This document shows, in pieces, positions 52,245-60,672 of a DNA stretch of 64,000 nt; position 1 is the first letter of the stretch; each line of letters opens with the position of its first letter. This DNA is from UMGS755 sp045602005 (lineage in GTDB: Bacteria; Bacillota; Clostridia; UBA1381; UBA9506). The notes under the pieces are model-generated. The model ran no database searches. It was not told where the DNA came from and saw only the letters and a list, made by a program, of their open reading frames with translations. The position numbers and the translations under genes are program-made. Location: contig JAZSAS010000010.1 of NCBI GenBank assembly GCA_045602005.1, positions 17,023 through 81,022 on the forward strand. Direction: 5' to 3'.

Positions 52245-52273
52245 ATTATACAGGAATTCAACACATTTGTCAA
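52245..52273 (-). promoter_or_regulatory. Consensus sigma-A promoter of the NlpC/P60 gene
   Basis: On the minus strand a perfect TTGACA (52273-52268) and a perfect TATAAT (52250-52245) are 17 bases apart. Confidence 0.85.
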
Positions 52274-52378
52274 CCCTTTTTAAAACTTTTTTAACAATTT
52301 CGTTAAATTTGTTACATTTTTAAAATTTCAATTTAATGGTTTAATTTAAAAAAATATGCTAAATATAAAAATCTTGAA

Positions 52379-52407
52379 TTGATAAAAAGGTTATGTTACA
52401 ATATTTT
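52379..52407 (+). promoter_or_regulatory. Possible promoter of rhaB-comEA
   Basis: TTGATA (52379-52384) and TATTTT (52402-52407) are 17 bases apart, about 45 bases before rhaB. The rest of the 52274-52378 gap is plain A/T-rich sequence. Confidence 0.4.
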
Positions 52408-52450
52408 TCATAACTGTCAATTCATTTATCATGATAAAGGAGTTGACAAA

Positions 52451-53929
52451 ATGCCGGAAATCAATAAGGTTTTAGCATTTGATTTTGGAGCCTCCAGCGG
52501 ACGGGCCATGCTTTTTATATATGATGGTGAAAAACTGTGTGCAGAGGAGATGCACCGTTTTTCTAATGACCCGGTTTTAGCAGGCGGCAGCTTTTACTGG
52601 GACGTGCTCCGGTTGTTTCATGAGATTAAGACCGGTATTTTAAAAACCATTCATGCGGGTCATTCTGATATTTTATCCATTGGTATTGACACTTGGGGTG
52701 TTGATTTCGGGCTGTTTGATGAAAACGGTCGGTTGTTGGGCAATCCCTATCACTATCGTGACAGCCGAACAGATGGCATGATAGAGCAGGCAGACAGGGA
52801 ACTGGGCAAGAGATATATTTTTGAGCGCACCGGTCTTCAATTTAATTTTTTTAATTCTTTGTTCCAGTTGATGGCCATGCGTGAGGATTCTATTCTGCCG
52901 CTTGCAGAGCATCTTTTGTTTATGCCGGATATTTTTAATTATTTTTTAACCGGGGAAATGAAGAATGAATATACAGAAGCTTCCACTTCACAACTGCTGG
53001 ATGCACGAAGTAAAACTTGGGACAAGGAACTAATTAAAAGAGCCGGGCTGCCTGAAAAGCTTTTTGGAGAACTGATTCAGCCGGGAACAGTTGTGGGATA
53101 TTTAACCGATGAATTGTGTGGGGAGTTGGGCTGCCCCAAAATTCCCGTCATTGCGGTTGGTTCTCATGATACGGCTTCTGCGGTGGCAAGTGTTCCGGTA
53201 ACGGAGCATTACCCCTATGCCTACATTAGTAGCGGCACCTGGGCCCTCATGGGTTCTGAGCTTGATCGGCCGGAAATTTCTGATGCATCTTATCAGTATG
53301 ATTTCACCAATGAGGGCGGCGTTTGCGGGAGAATTTGCTTTCAAAAAAATATTATGGGATTGTGGATTGTGCAGGAGTGCCGCCGTCAGTGGGAGAGAGA
53401 AGGAAAGCGTTTTACCTTTAATGATTTAGAGCAGGCAGCACGCAGTGCGGCATCTCATCGTTCCTTCATAGATCCAGATGACCATTGTTTTGTGTCTCCG
53501 GGCAACATGCCGGAGAGAATTCGCAATTTTTGCAAAAAATCAGGTCAGCCTGTGCCTCGAACTGAGGGAGAAGTAATTCGTTGTGCTGTGGAGAGTTTGG
53601 CTCTTAAATGCCGAATGGTTACAGAGGCAATAGAAGACATTCTGGGCAAGACCCTTGAGGTAATTCACATGTTGGGTGGAGGCATTAAAGACACCATGCT
53701 GTGCGAATTTGTTGCTTGTGCCACCGGAAAAAGAGTGATTGCCGGTCCGGTTGAGGCAACCGGCACAGGCAATGCCTTGTTACAGTTTATGGGTTTGGGC
53801 AAAATTTCAGATTTAACAGTGGCACGCAGTGTGGTGAAACAATCCTTTCCGGTGAAGCACTATGAGCCTGCAGATGCCGAGGCTTGGGAAAAAGCCTATG
53901 ACAATTATAAAAAACTGATTCATTTTTAA
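52451..53929 (+). CDS. rhaB: Rhamnulokinase
   Basis: RhaB phosphorylates L-rhamnulose, the second step of rhamnose breakdown. The 492-residue FGGY-family kinase has AFDFGASSGRAM, GIDTWGVDFGL, the HYRDSRTDG substrate segment, VGSHDTASA, SSGTWALMG and the RhaB-type FQKNIMGLWIVQECRRQW. AAAGGAG precedes the ATG at 52451. None of the usual partners (rhaA, rhaD, transporter, regulator) adjoins it; the next gene is comEA-like. FGGY kinases vary in sugar, but the rhamnulokinase match is good over the whole length. Confidence 0.87.
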   Translation: MPEINKVLAFDFGASSGRAMLFIYDGEKLCAEEMHRFSNDPVLAGGSFYWDVLRLFHEIKTGILKTIHAGHSDILSIGIDTWGVDFGLFDENGRLLGNPYHYRDSRTDGMIEQADRELGKRYIFERTGLQFNFFNSLFQLMAMREDSILPLAEHLLFMPDIFNYFLTGEMKNEYTEASTSQLLDARSKTWDKELIKRAGLPEKLFGELIQPGTVVGYLTDELCGELGCPKIPVIAVGSHDTASAVASVPVTEHYPYAYISSGTWALMGSELDRPEISDASYQYDFTNEGGVCGRICFQKNIMGLWIVQECRRQWEREGKRFTFNDLEQAARSAASHRSFIDPDDHCFVSPGNMPERIRNFCKKSGQPVPRTEGEVIRCAVESLALKCRMVTEAIEDILGKTLEVIHMLGGGIKDTMLCEFVACATGKRVIAGPVEATGTGNALLQFMGLGKISDLTVARSVVKQSFPVKHYEPADAEAWEKAYDNYKKLIHF

Positions 53930-53943
53930 AACTGGGTGAGAAT

Positions 53944-54351
53944 ATGAAAACAACTTCTGAGTCAAAATTTTCTTTTGTAACATTGCTAGTGGTTATGCTA
54001 AGCATTGCTATCATCACCGGTGTGGGTTTGGTGCTGCTGCATAAAGACATTAAGAGCCAGCGGATGGATGCACCTGCATCTGTTTACGAAGTGACGGAGA
54101 AGGCACCGTTGCCGAAAAAAACGGCAGAACCAAAGGAGGTTCCGGCGGAGTTGAAGCTGGATATCAACAAGGCAACGCAGGCAGAACTCGAAACACTGCC
54201 CGGCATCGGCGAAGGTCTTGCCAGACGCATTATTGAATACCGCAATGAAAAGCCATTTAAAGTCATTCGGGATTTAAAGAAGGTCTCGGGGATTGGTGAT
54301 AAAACCTTTGCAGCGATTTCAGGTCTTGTCTTTGTTGGGGAGATAGAGTAG
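53944..54351 (+). CDS. ComEA-like membrane-anchored helix-hairpin-helix DNA-binding protein
   Basis: This 135-residue protein has one N-terminal membrane helix (about residues 10-33), a Pro/Lys-rich linker and a C-terminal pair of helix-hairpin-helix motifs (LDINKATQAELETLPGIGEG and LKKVSGIGDKTF). This is the plan of ComEA, the surface receptor that binds double-stranded DNA during natural uptake. comEC and other competence genes are not nearby, so uptake is not proven. It is 14 bases after rhaB and ends at a strong terminator. Confidence 0.82.
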   Translation: MKTTSESKFSFVTLLVVMLSIAIITGVGLVLLHKDIKSQRMDAPASVYEVTEKAPLPKKTAEPKEVPAELKLDINKATQAELETLPGIGEGLARRIIEYRNEKPFKVIRDLKKVSGIGDKTFAAISGLVFVGEIE

Positions 54352-54400
54352 ATAGGAAAATAAATCTGTCTTGTGGTGGTGCAAAAGTGCTATATGAGCA

Positions 54401-54440
54401 AAAAGGCTGCAGCAAACCATTTTCTTTGCTGCAGCCTTTT
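54401..54440. terminator. Bidirectional intrinsic terminator between comEA-like and SPFH genes
   Basis: A 16-base-pair stem (AAAAGGCTGCAGCAAA / TTTGCTGCAGCCTTTT) with an eight-base loop lies between convergent genes and has its own T-run on both strands. Confidence 0.92.
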
Positions 54441-54452
54441 CCTTTTCAGATA

Positions 54453-55346
54453 TTATGCCTTTGGTTCTTCTGTTACAAGCTCTTTTAATGATGCGGCAAG
54501 TCCTGCCAAATTTTGAATTTCAGAAGGAATAATAATTTTGGTTGCCTTCCCGTCAGCCACTTTTTCCAACGATTCCAGACTGCGCAGGGCAATCACTTCT
54601 TTTGTTGCACCGGCTTCGTTTAACATGCGAATGCCTTCTGCCACCGCCTTTTGTACGCTTAAAATGGCCTGGGCTTCACCCTCGGCCTCCTGAATCTGGG
54701 CTTCACGTTTGGCAACAGCACGCAGAATTGCCGCCTCCTTTTCGCCCTCAGCCACCAAAATAGCAGATTTCTTTTCACCCTCGGCACGCAGAATTGACTC
54801 ACGGCGCTCACGCTCTGCCTTCATCTGCCGCTCCATAGAATCCTGAATTTCTCTGGGGGGCAGAATGTTTTTTAATTCAACACGGTTTACTTTAATACCC
54901 CAGGGGTCGGTGGCTTCGTCTAAGATTGAACGCATTTTGGCATTAACAGTGTCTCTTGAGGTCAGCGTTTGGTCCAGCTCCAATTCACCAATGATATTAC
55001 GCAAGGTGGTGGCTGTCAGGTTTTCAATGGCTGTCAAGGGACTGTCCACACCATAGGTATATAGCTTGGGGTCTGTAATTTGATAAAAAACAACGGTGTC
55101 AATCTGCATGGTAACATTATCTTTGGTAATAACCGGCTGAGGTGCAAAATCAACAACCTGTTCTTTTAATGAAACCACCTTGGCAATTTTTTCGATGAAC
55201 GGAATTTTGAAATGTACGCCGGTTCCCCAAGTGACACGGTAGGCACCCAAACGTTGGAGAACATACGCACTTGCCTGTGGCACAATTTTAATGTTGGTAA
55301 TCACCAGAATAAAAACAATGACAATTAAAGCAATTAAAATTGGCAT
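54453..55346 (-). CDS. SPFH/Band 7 domain protein (stomatin/QmcA type)
   Basis: This 297-residue protein has an N-terminal membrane helix (about residues 2-22) and a Band 7 domain (QRLGAYRVTWGTGVHFKIPF, VSLKEQVVDF). An Ala/Glu-rich coiled coil with repeated RAEGEKKSAIL / VAEGEKEAAIL units follows. Such proteins form membrane-bound oligomers in lipid microdomains. Its partner NfeD is encoded directly upstream with a three-base gap, the standard bacterial pairing. Confidence 0.92.
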   Translation of the reverse strand: MPILIALIVIVFILVITNIKIVPQASAYVLQRLGAYRVTWGTGVHFKIPFIEKIAKVVSLKEQVVDFAPQPVITKDNVTMQIDTVVFYQITDPKLYTYGVDSPLTAIENLTATTLRNIIGELELDQTLTSRDTVNAKMRSILDEATDPWGIKVNRVELKNILPPREIQDSMERQMKAERERRESILRAEGEKKSAILVAEGEKEAAILRAVAKREAQIQEAEGEAQAILSVQKAVAEGIRMLNEAGATKEVIALRSLESLEKVADGKATKIIIPSEIQNLAGLAASLKELVTEEPKA

Positions 55347-55349
55347 AAT

Positions 55350-55832
55350 TTATCCCTCACTTTTTTCATTTTCATTTATTTTAGCTTCAAATTTTTCAAC
55401 AAGTAATTTCACGCCCTCAATTTCTCTGACAATCACCTTTTCGCCTGCAGGAATTGGCTCGCCGTTTAAAGAACGAGCAGACCAAACCTGACCCGACACC
55501 TCCACAAGACCTGTTGCTGCCAGATTATTGATTTGGGCCTTCACAATGCCTGCGGCACCCAGCACCCGATCGGCGTTTGTTTTTACTATTTTCTGGTTAA
55601 TCATTCGTTCGGTTAAAGGTTTTGTTAAAAGCAGCACAATGCCGGAAACAGCCAAAAACACCAGAATTTGCAGCCAAACAGGCAGCCCCAGCAAGGCAAT
55701 TATCAAACCCGCTAAAGCACCCACTGCGAACCAGATGGAAAAAAGTGTTGCTGTCACGCCTTCTGCTATCAGGCAAATGACCATTAAAACAAGCCAGAGA
55801 AGAGCGTTGGTGTTTGTAAAAACGATATCCAT
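55350..55832 (-). CDS. NfeD family protein (short form)
   Basis: This 160-residue protein has three to four membrane helices (about residues 10-75, LWLVLMVICLIAEGVTATLF) and a C-terminal OB-fold domain (GAAGIVKAQINNLAATGLVEVSGQVWSA, cited here as VEVSGQVWSARS). It is the short NfeD type without the N-terminal ClpP-like protease and works with the adjoining SPFH protein in membrane quality control or domain organisation. AGGTGA precedes the ATG. Confidence 0.9.
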   Translation of the reverse strand: MDIVFTNTNALLWLVLMVICLIAEGVTATLFSIWFAVGALAGLIIALLGLPVWLQILVFLAVSGIVLLLTKPLTERMINQKIVKTNADRVLGAAGIVKAQINNLAATGLVEVSGQVWSARSLNGEPIPAGEKVIVREIEGVKLLVEKFEAKINENEKSEG

Positions 55833-55971
55833 TCAATCACCTGCCTTTCTTCTTCTATCTATACCACAAAAAAAACGCTTTTAAACAAAAAATGCATAAA
55901 ATTTTCTGATTTGCAAATGATATGAAAGAAAATCGAAACTTTGCAATTTGACTTATAAGGAGGAAACGAAG

Positions 55972-56151
55972 ATGTCTTTAGTACAAAAAACAGAAACACC
56001 CCTTTCCGGTGTATCCTGCAGCGTGACAAACTGCATGTATAACGGTGGCAACATGACCTGCGAGGCGTCAGCTATTGAAGTGGCAACCTGTGACCCGATT
56101 CAGCAATGCAGTGTGCAGTGTAAAACCTTTCAGCCCCGTGCCGGCAGATGA
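55972..56151 (+). CDS. DUF1540 small cysteine-rich protein
   Basis: This 59-residue protein has six Cys in the DUF1540 pattern (VSCSVTNCMYN, MTCEASAIEV, ATCDP, QCSVQCKTF), which probably binds a metal. The ATG at 55972 is set by AAGGAGG eight bases upstream. DUF1540 proteins are widespread in Clostridia, some in spores, and have no known biochemical role. It stands alone upstream of addA, which has its own promoter. Confidence 0.8.
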   Translation: MSLVQKTETPLSGVSCSVTNCMYNGGNMTCEASAIEVATCDPIQQCSVQCKTFQPRAGR

Positions 56152-56170
56152 AAAACCGGTAAAAATATAA

Positions 56171-56199
56171 TTGCAATCAAAACGCAACTGTGCTATACT
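56171..56199 (+). promoter_or_regulatory. Predicted sigma-A promoter of addA
   Basis: TTGCAA (56171-56176) and TATACT (56194-56199) are 17 bases apart, about 20 bases upstream of the addA ATG, which leaves a very short leader. Confidence 0.6.
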
Positions 56200-56220
56200 T
56201 TTATTAAAGAGGTGGTACAG

Positions 56221-59200
56221 ATGCCAAGGAACTGGACGCCGGCGCAAAGCGCCGCCATCAATGCAAGAGAAGCCGACCTTCTGGTGGCTGCAGCAGCAGG
56301 CAGCGGAAAAACAGCGGTGCTGGTGGAGCGTATCATTCAAAGAATTACAGATAAGACGCAGCCGGTCGATTTAGACCGGCTGTTAGTTGTGACATTTACC
56401 AATGCTGCAGCGGCAGAAATGCGTCAAAGAATCAGCAGTGCATTGTCAATGCGGTTGGAGCAGGAGCCTGAAAATGAGCTTCTGTTGCGGCAAATGACTC
56501 TGCTGCCCAGAGCGTCTATCACCACCATGCATGCCTTTTGCCATAAAATATTGCGGGCCAATTTTAATCTTTTAGACTTAGACCCCAGCTTTCGCCTGGC
56601 AGACCCCACAGAAAATGAATTGCTTCGCCTGTCAGCACTGGAGGAGGTCATTGAGGAATTATATGAAGACCCTTTATATGCTGAGGATTTTCTTAGTCTG
56701 ACAGAGGCCTATATGAATATTAAATCCACAGACCGGTTTTATGCACTGATTAACCATATTTATGACTATGTTATGAGTCTGCCGGACCCTGCGGGGTGGT
56801 TATGCCAAGCGGCAGAGCAGTTTGCTCCCGGTGGCTTGGCAGGGTTTGAGAATGCAGCTTTCATGCCTGTTTTGCTTGCGGCCGGCAAGAGACGTGTAGA
56901 AACAATTTTAAGAAAATATGACAGTCTCATTTCTATGGCAGACAATGATGATGGCGGGGAGTCTTTTGCAGCTTTTTTACAGGTTGAGCAAAAACGGCTT
57001 TCCGGTTTTTTAGAACTTTCTACATATGAGGCATTTTATCTTGAACTGGAGCAGTTTGCGTTTGAAAAAATTCCTAACGCTCCCAAAGATGCAAAACCTG
57101 TGTATCGTGACAGTATTCGTAAAATGCGGGATGGAATTAAAAATCAGGATATGAAAAAGCTGCAGGAATTATTTTCTTTGCCGGCTGAGGAACAGACAGA
57201 GATTTTAGAAAAGCTTTATCCTGTCATGCGTTGTCTTTCAGAGGTGGTTAACCGCTTGCGCCTTCGGTTTGATGAAAAGAAAAATGAGAAAAACCTGTTA
57301 AACTATAATGATTTGGAACATGGCTGTTACCGATTGTTTACAGATGATGGGGGAAAACCGACACCACTGGCAGACAGCACAAAAGAACAATATGATGAAA
57401 TTTTAATTGATGAATATCAAGACACAAGCGCCCTGCAGGAAGCAATTTTTAATGCTATTAAAAAAGAGGGCGGTTTGTTTTTGGTTGGAGACGTGAAGCA
57501 GAGCATTTACCGTTTCCGCAACACCAATCCTCTGCTGTTCCGTGAAAAAAAAGAACGATATCGTGAAGAGGAAAATGCTCCCCAACGCAAAATTATTTTA
57601 TCAAAAAATTTCCGGAGCCGTGCCGGAGTTTTAGATGCCATTAATTATCTTTGTATGCGGTTGATGTCTGCTGAAGTAGGAGAAATTGAATATAATGAAG
57701 AAGAAATGCTATATCCTGGAGCAGAATATCCGGAAATGGCACATCCGCTTTCAGAAGAAACAGAACTTTGCCTGATTGAAACAGGGGAACAGACCGAAGA
57801 AGGTGAAGAACTGGAGAACGCTGAAGCGGAAGCAGTTTTTGTAGCACAAAAGATTCAGTCATTAATTGACGGGGGTTATCAGGTGCTGGGCAAAGATGGT
57901 CCCAGAGCCATCCGCTATCGTGATATCTGCATTTTGATGCGTTCTACCGGTGCAGCGGACTGTTTTGTCAAAACCATGGCGGCATTTGGCATTCCCTGTT
58001 ACAGTGATGCGGGTGGTTCTTTTTTAGAAAGCGAAGAAATCACTGTGATGCTCTCTCTGCTCAAAATAATTGACAATCCCCATCAGGATATACCCCTGCT
58101 GGCGGTTCTGCGTTCTCAGCTATATGCCTTATCGCCTGATGACCTGGCGGAAATTCGCCTTACAGACAGGCAGAGTGATTTGTATGATGCCCTCGTTAAG
58201 CGTGCCCAGCAGGCAGACGAATTAGGAAAACGTCTTTCGGCATTTTTAGAGGCCTTGTCTTCCTATCGGGAGAAAAGCCGACAGATGGGAACGGCTGAAC
58301 TGGTGTGGCATTTATATATGCAAACAGGGTTTTATGAGGCGCAGGCAACCTTGCCCGGCGGTGCCCTTAGAAGATTGAATTTGCGGCTGTTGTATACCCG
58401 TGCCGCTGCTTTTGAAAAAACCGGATTAAAGGGACTTTATAGCTTCATCCGTTTCATTGATGAGTATCGTGCTATGGGCGGTGACTATGATGCGGCTCGT
58501 TCTATTGGCGAAGAGCAGAACGTGGTTCGCATTATGAGCATACATAAAAGCAAGGGTCTGGAATTTCCGGTTGTGATTCTTGCCGGCCTCGGCAGAAAAT
58601 TCTACACAAAGGACTTACAGGAAAAAGTCCTGATTCACAGCGAACTGGGCTATGGTCCGCTGTATGTGGATACGGACACGGGTCTGACATATCAGAACGC
58701 TGCCCGTAGCGCAATTCGTGAACAAATCTATATGGAATCTTTGTCTGAGGAAATGCGAATTTTATATGTTGCCATGACTCGTGCCAGAGAAAAGCTGATT
58801 CTGTTGGGTTCTGGAAAGGATTTGGCTGCCCAGCTTAAAAAGTGCGCAATTGCCCCGATAAACCAGCAGGTGTCAGGTGCTGTGGCACTTTTAGCCGATT
58901 CCTATCTTCATTGGATTTTTATGGCACTTTTGCCTCATCCTGATGCTGAACTTCTTCGCAATCTGGGCGAGGTGACGATTCAGAAGCCTGTGCAGGCGAG
59001 CGGGTGTTTTGCAGTTTCGCTGGTTGGAGCAGAAACGCTTGTGATGCCGGAGCCGGAGATGCAACAGGAAACAGAAGGAGTGGAGGAGGAGCGGCTTGGG
59101 GCACTTCTGCCTCTTTTGCAATCAAATTATGCATACCAGTCGGAGACGGAATTGCCGGCCAAGGTCACGGTAACAGAGGTCAAACGCAGCTTGACAGAAA

Positions 59201-59760
59201 CAGAGCCTGATGCTGTTTATCTTTACCCCCGACCTGAATTTTTAAAGCCACACAAAACAAAACTATCGGCTGCAGAGGCAGGCACTGCTATGCACACTGT
59301 GTTGGAACGGCTGGATTATCAAAAATGCAGCAGCGTGCCAGAAATCAGCAGTCAGCTTGCAGACATGGTAGCGGCAGGTGTTTTAACAGAGGAAGAAAAG
59401 ATGGCAGCCTCGGCGGAAAAGCTTTTTATCTTTATGCAATCAGACATTGGCAAGCGCCTTCAAAGAGCAAAGCAGGTTCTGCGGGAGGTCTCCTTTGGCA
59501 TTGGGGCAGAGGCGAAAGAGCTGTTACACAAAGAAGGCACAGTTATGCTGCAAGGTATGATTGACTGCGTTTTGTTTGAGGAGGAGGGCATCAGCATTTT
59601 AGATTATAAAACCGATAAGGGCCCATCGCCAAATGCAATTGCAGAACGTTACAAAATTCAGTTGGATTGCTATGAAAAGGCGGCAGAGGTTTTGTATGGA
59701 CAAAAGATTCGGCACCGGTATTTATATCTGTTTGCCTATGATATTTGTTTGGATGTATAG
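56221..59760 (+). CDS. addA: ATP-dependent helicase/nuclease subunit A
   Basis: AddA, with AddB, processes double-strand breaks for RecA loading. The 1179-residue UvrD-like protein has Walker A AAAGSGKTAVLVERI, Walker B LIDEYQDTSALQ, GDVKQSIYRFR, SIHKSKGLEFPVV and YVAMTRARE. A C-terminal RecB-type nuclease domain follows with GMIDCV, LDYKTDKG and the QLDCYEKA block, all catalytic residues present. The ATG at 56221 follows AGAGGTGG. addB, usually immediately upstream, is not in the window. Confidence 0.95.
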   Translation: MPRNWTPAQSAAINAREADLLVAAAAGSGKTAVLVERIIQRITDKTQPVDLDRLLVVTFTNAAAAEMRQRISSALSMRLEQEPENELLLRQMTLLPRASITTMHAFCHKILRANFNLLDLDPSFRLADPTENELLRLSALEEVIEELYEDPLYAEDFLSLTEAYMNIKSTDRFYALINHIYDYVMSLPDPAGWLCQAAEQFAPGGLAGFENAAFMPVLLAAGKRRVETILRKYDSLISMADNDDGGESFAAFLQVEQKRLSGFLELSTYEAFYLELEQFAFEKIPNAPKDAKPVYRDSIRKMRDGIKNQDMKKLQELFSLPAEEQTEILEKLYPVMRCLSEVVNRLRLRFDEKKNEKNLLNYNDLEHGCYRLFTDDGGKPTPLADSTKEQYDEILIDEYQDTSALQEAIFNAIKKEGGLFLVGDVKQSIYRFRNTNPLLFREKKERYREEENAPQRKIILSKNFRSRAGVLDAINYLCMRLMSAEVGEIEYNEEEMLYPGAEYPEMAHPLSEETELCLIETGEQTEEGEELENAEAEAVFVAQKIQSLIDGGYQVLGKDGPRAIRYRDICILMRSTGAADCFVKTMAAFGIPCYSDAGGSFLESEEITVMLSLLKIIDNPHQDIPLLAVLRSQLYALSPDDLAEIRLTDRQSDLYDALVKRAQQADELGKRLSAFLEALSSYREKSRQMGTAELVWHLYMQTGFYEAQATLPGGALRRLNLRLLYTRAAAFEKTGLKGLYSFIRFIDEYRAMGGDYDAARSIGEEQNVVRIMSIHKSKGLEFPVVILAGLGRKFYTKDLQEKVLIHSELGYGPLYVDTDTGLTYQNAARSAIREQIYMESLSEEMRILYVAMTRAREKLILLGSGKDLAAQLKKCAIAPINQQVSGAVALLADSYLHWIFMALLPHPDAELLRNLGEVTIQKPVQASGCFAVSLVGAETLVMPEPEMQQETEGVEEERLGALLPLLQSNYAYQSETELPAKVTVTEVKRSLTETEPDAVYLYPRPEFLKPHKTKLSAAEAGTAMHTVLERLDYQKCSSVPEISSQLADMVAAGVLTEEEKMAASAEKLFIFMQSDIGKRLQRAKQVLREVSFGIGAEAKELLHKEGTVMLQGMIDCVLFEEEGISILDYKTDKGPSPNAIAERYKIQLDCYEKAAEVLYGQKIRHRYLYLFAYDICLDV

Positions 59761-59798
59761 TGATGTAGTGATCTTAAACTGGCACCCTGATTTCCGTG

Positions 59799-59827
59799 TT
59801 GACTAATTTTTGAAAGTAAGTTATAAT
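59799..59827 (+). promoter_or_regulatory. Predicted sigma-A promoter of the hydrogenase-like operon
   Basis: TTGACT (59799-59804) and a perfect TATAAT (59822-59827) are 17 bases apart, about 35 bases upstream of the first DRTGG gene. Confidence 0.75.
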
Positions 59828-59864
59828 TTTTTTAACTACAGAAAACAAGAGAGGAGCGTGTTCC

Positions 59865-60212
59865 ATGAAACTGAAACAGGTATGTGAAATTTTAAATGCA
59901 GAAGTTTTAACGTCGACCCCTTGGGAGAATGTTGAGGTGCAGTCTGCCTGCGGTTGTGATTTGATGAGTGATGTTCTGGCCTTTGTGAAGGACCAGGCAC
60001 TGCTTTTGACGGGTCTTGTTAATCCTCAGGTGATTCGAACTGCTGAAATGATGGATATTAAAAATATCGTTTTTGTCCGTGGCAAGGTTCCTCAAGCTCC
60101 AATTTTGGAATTGGCTGAGGAAATGGGCATTACCATTATGACCACCCAATATCCCCTTTATATTGCCTGTGGTGAGCTGTATAAAAACGGTCTTGGTGGC
60201 AGGGGGAAATGA
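59865..60212 (+). CDS. DRTGG domain protein (first copy)
   Basis: This 115-residue protein resembles the DRTGG domain, a small alpha/beta domain that in other proteins is tied to nucleotide-sensing and phosphotransacetylase modules. Visible features are the start KLKQVCEILNAEV, the central CDLMSDVLAFVKDQALLLTG and the C-terminal ILELAEEMGITIMTTQYPLY. GAGAGGAG lies upstream of the ATG. It is one base before the HATPase gene. No enzymatic motif is seen; a regulatory or sensor role is inferred. Confidence 0.75.
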   Translation: MKLKQVCEILNAEVLTSTPWENVEVQSACGCDLMSDVLAFVKDQALLLTGLVNPQVIRTAEMMDIKNIVFVRGKVPQAPILELAEEMGITIMTTQYPLYIACGELYKNGLGGRGK

Positions 60213-60213
60213 T

Positions 60214-60642
60214 ATGGCTGAACATACAATTTCACTTCATTATGATATTGATGGCCAAAACTTTACCATTGCCGGGCAGGCATCCAGCAACCTTAAAAAG
60301 GTGTTAAAGCAGCTGGGTGTTGCACCGGAAATTATTCGCAAGGCGGCCATTTCCATGTATGAGGGGGAAATCAACACCGTTATTCATGGCAAGGGCGGTC
60401 AGGTGGATGTGACCATTTCATCAACAGAAATTGTCATTGTGTTTCAAGATACTGGTCCCGGCATTCCTGATATTGAAAAAGCCATGCAGGCTGGGTTTTC
60501 AACGGCTACCGATGAGGCAAGAGAATTGGGCTTCGGCGCCGGCATGGGATTGCCGAATATGAAAAAATATTCTGATAAACTGGCGATTGAATCTAAGGTG
60601 GGCGAAGGAACCACCGTGACTCTGGTGATTTATCTTTCGTAA
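60214..60642 (+). CDS. HATPase (anti-sigma-factor-like ATP-binding) protein
   Basis: This 142-residue protein is a GHKL ATP-binding domain of the RsbW/SpoIIAB kind. The N box is in MYEGEINTVIHGKG, the G1 box in DTGPGIPDIEKAM and the G2 box in GFGAGMGLPNMKK. All ATP-contact residues look intact and no histidine phospho-acceptor domain is present. It is encoded between a DRTGG protein and an [FeFe]-hydrogenase-like protein and could be a serine kinase or nucleotide switch for them. No sigma or anti-anti-sigma gene adjoins. Confidence 0.82.
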   Translation: MAEHTISLHYDIDGQNFTIAGQASSNLKKVLKQLGVAPEIIRKAAISMYEGEINTVIHGKGGQVDVTISSTEIVIVFQDTGPGIPDIEKAMQAGFSTATDEARELGFGAGMGLPNMKKYSDKLAIESKVGEGTTVTLVIYLS

Positions 60643-60672
60643 CCGGAAAACACTTATAAGGGAGTGGTTCAG

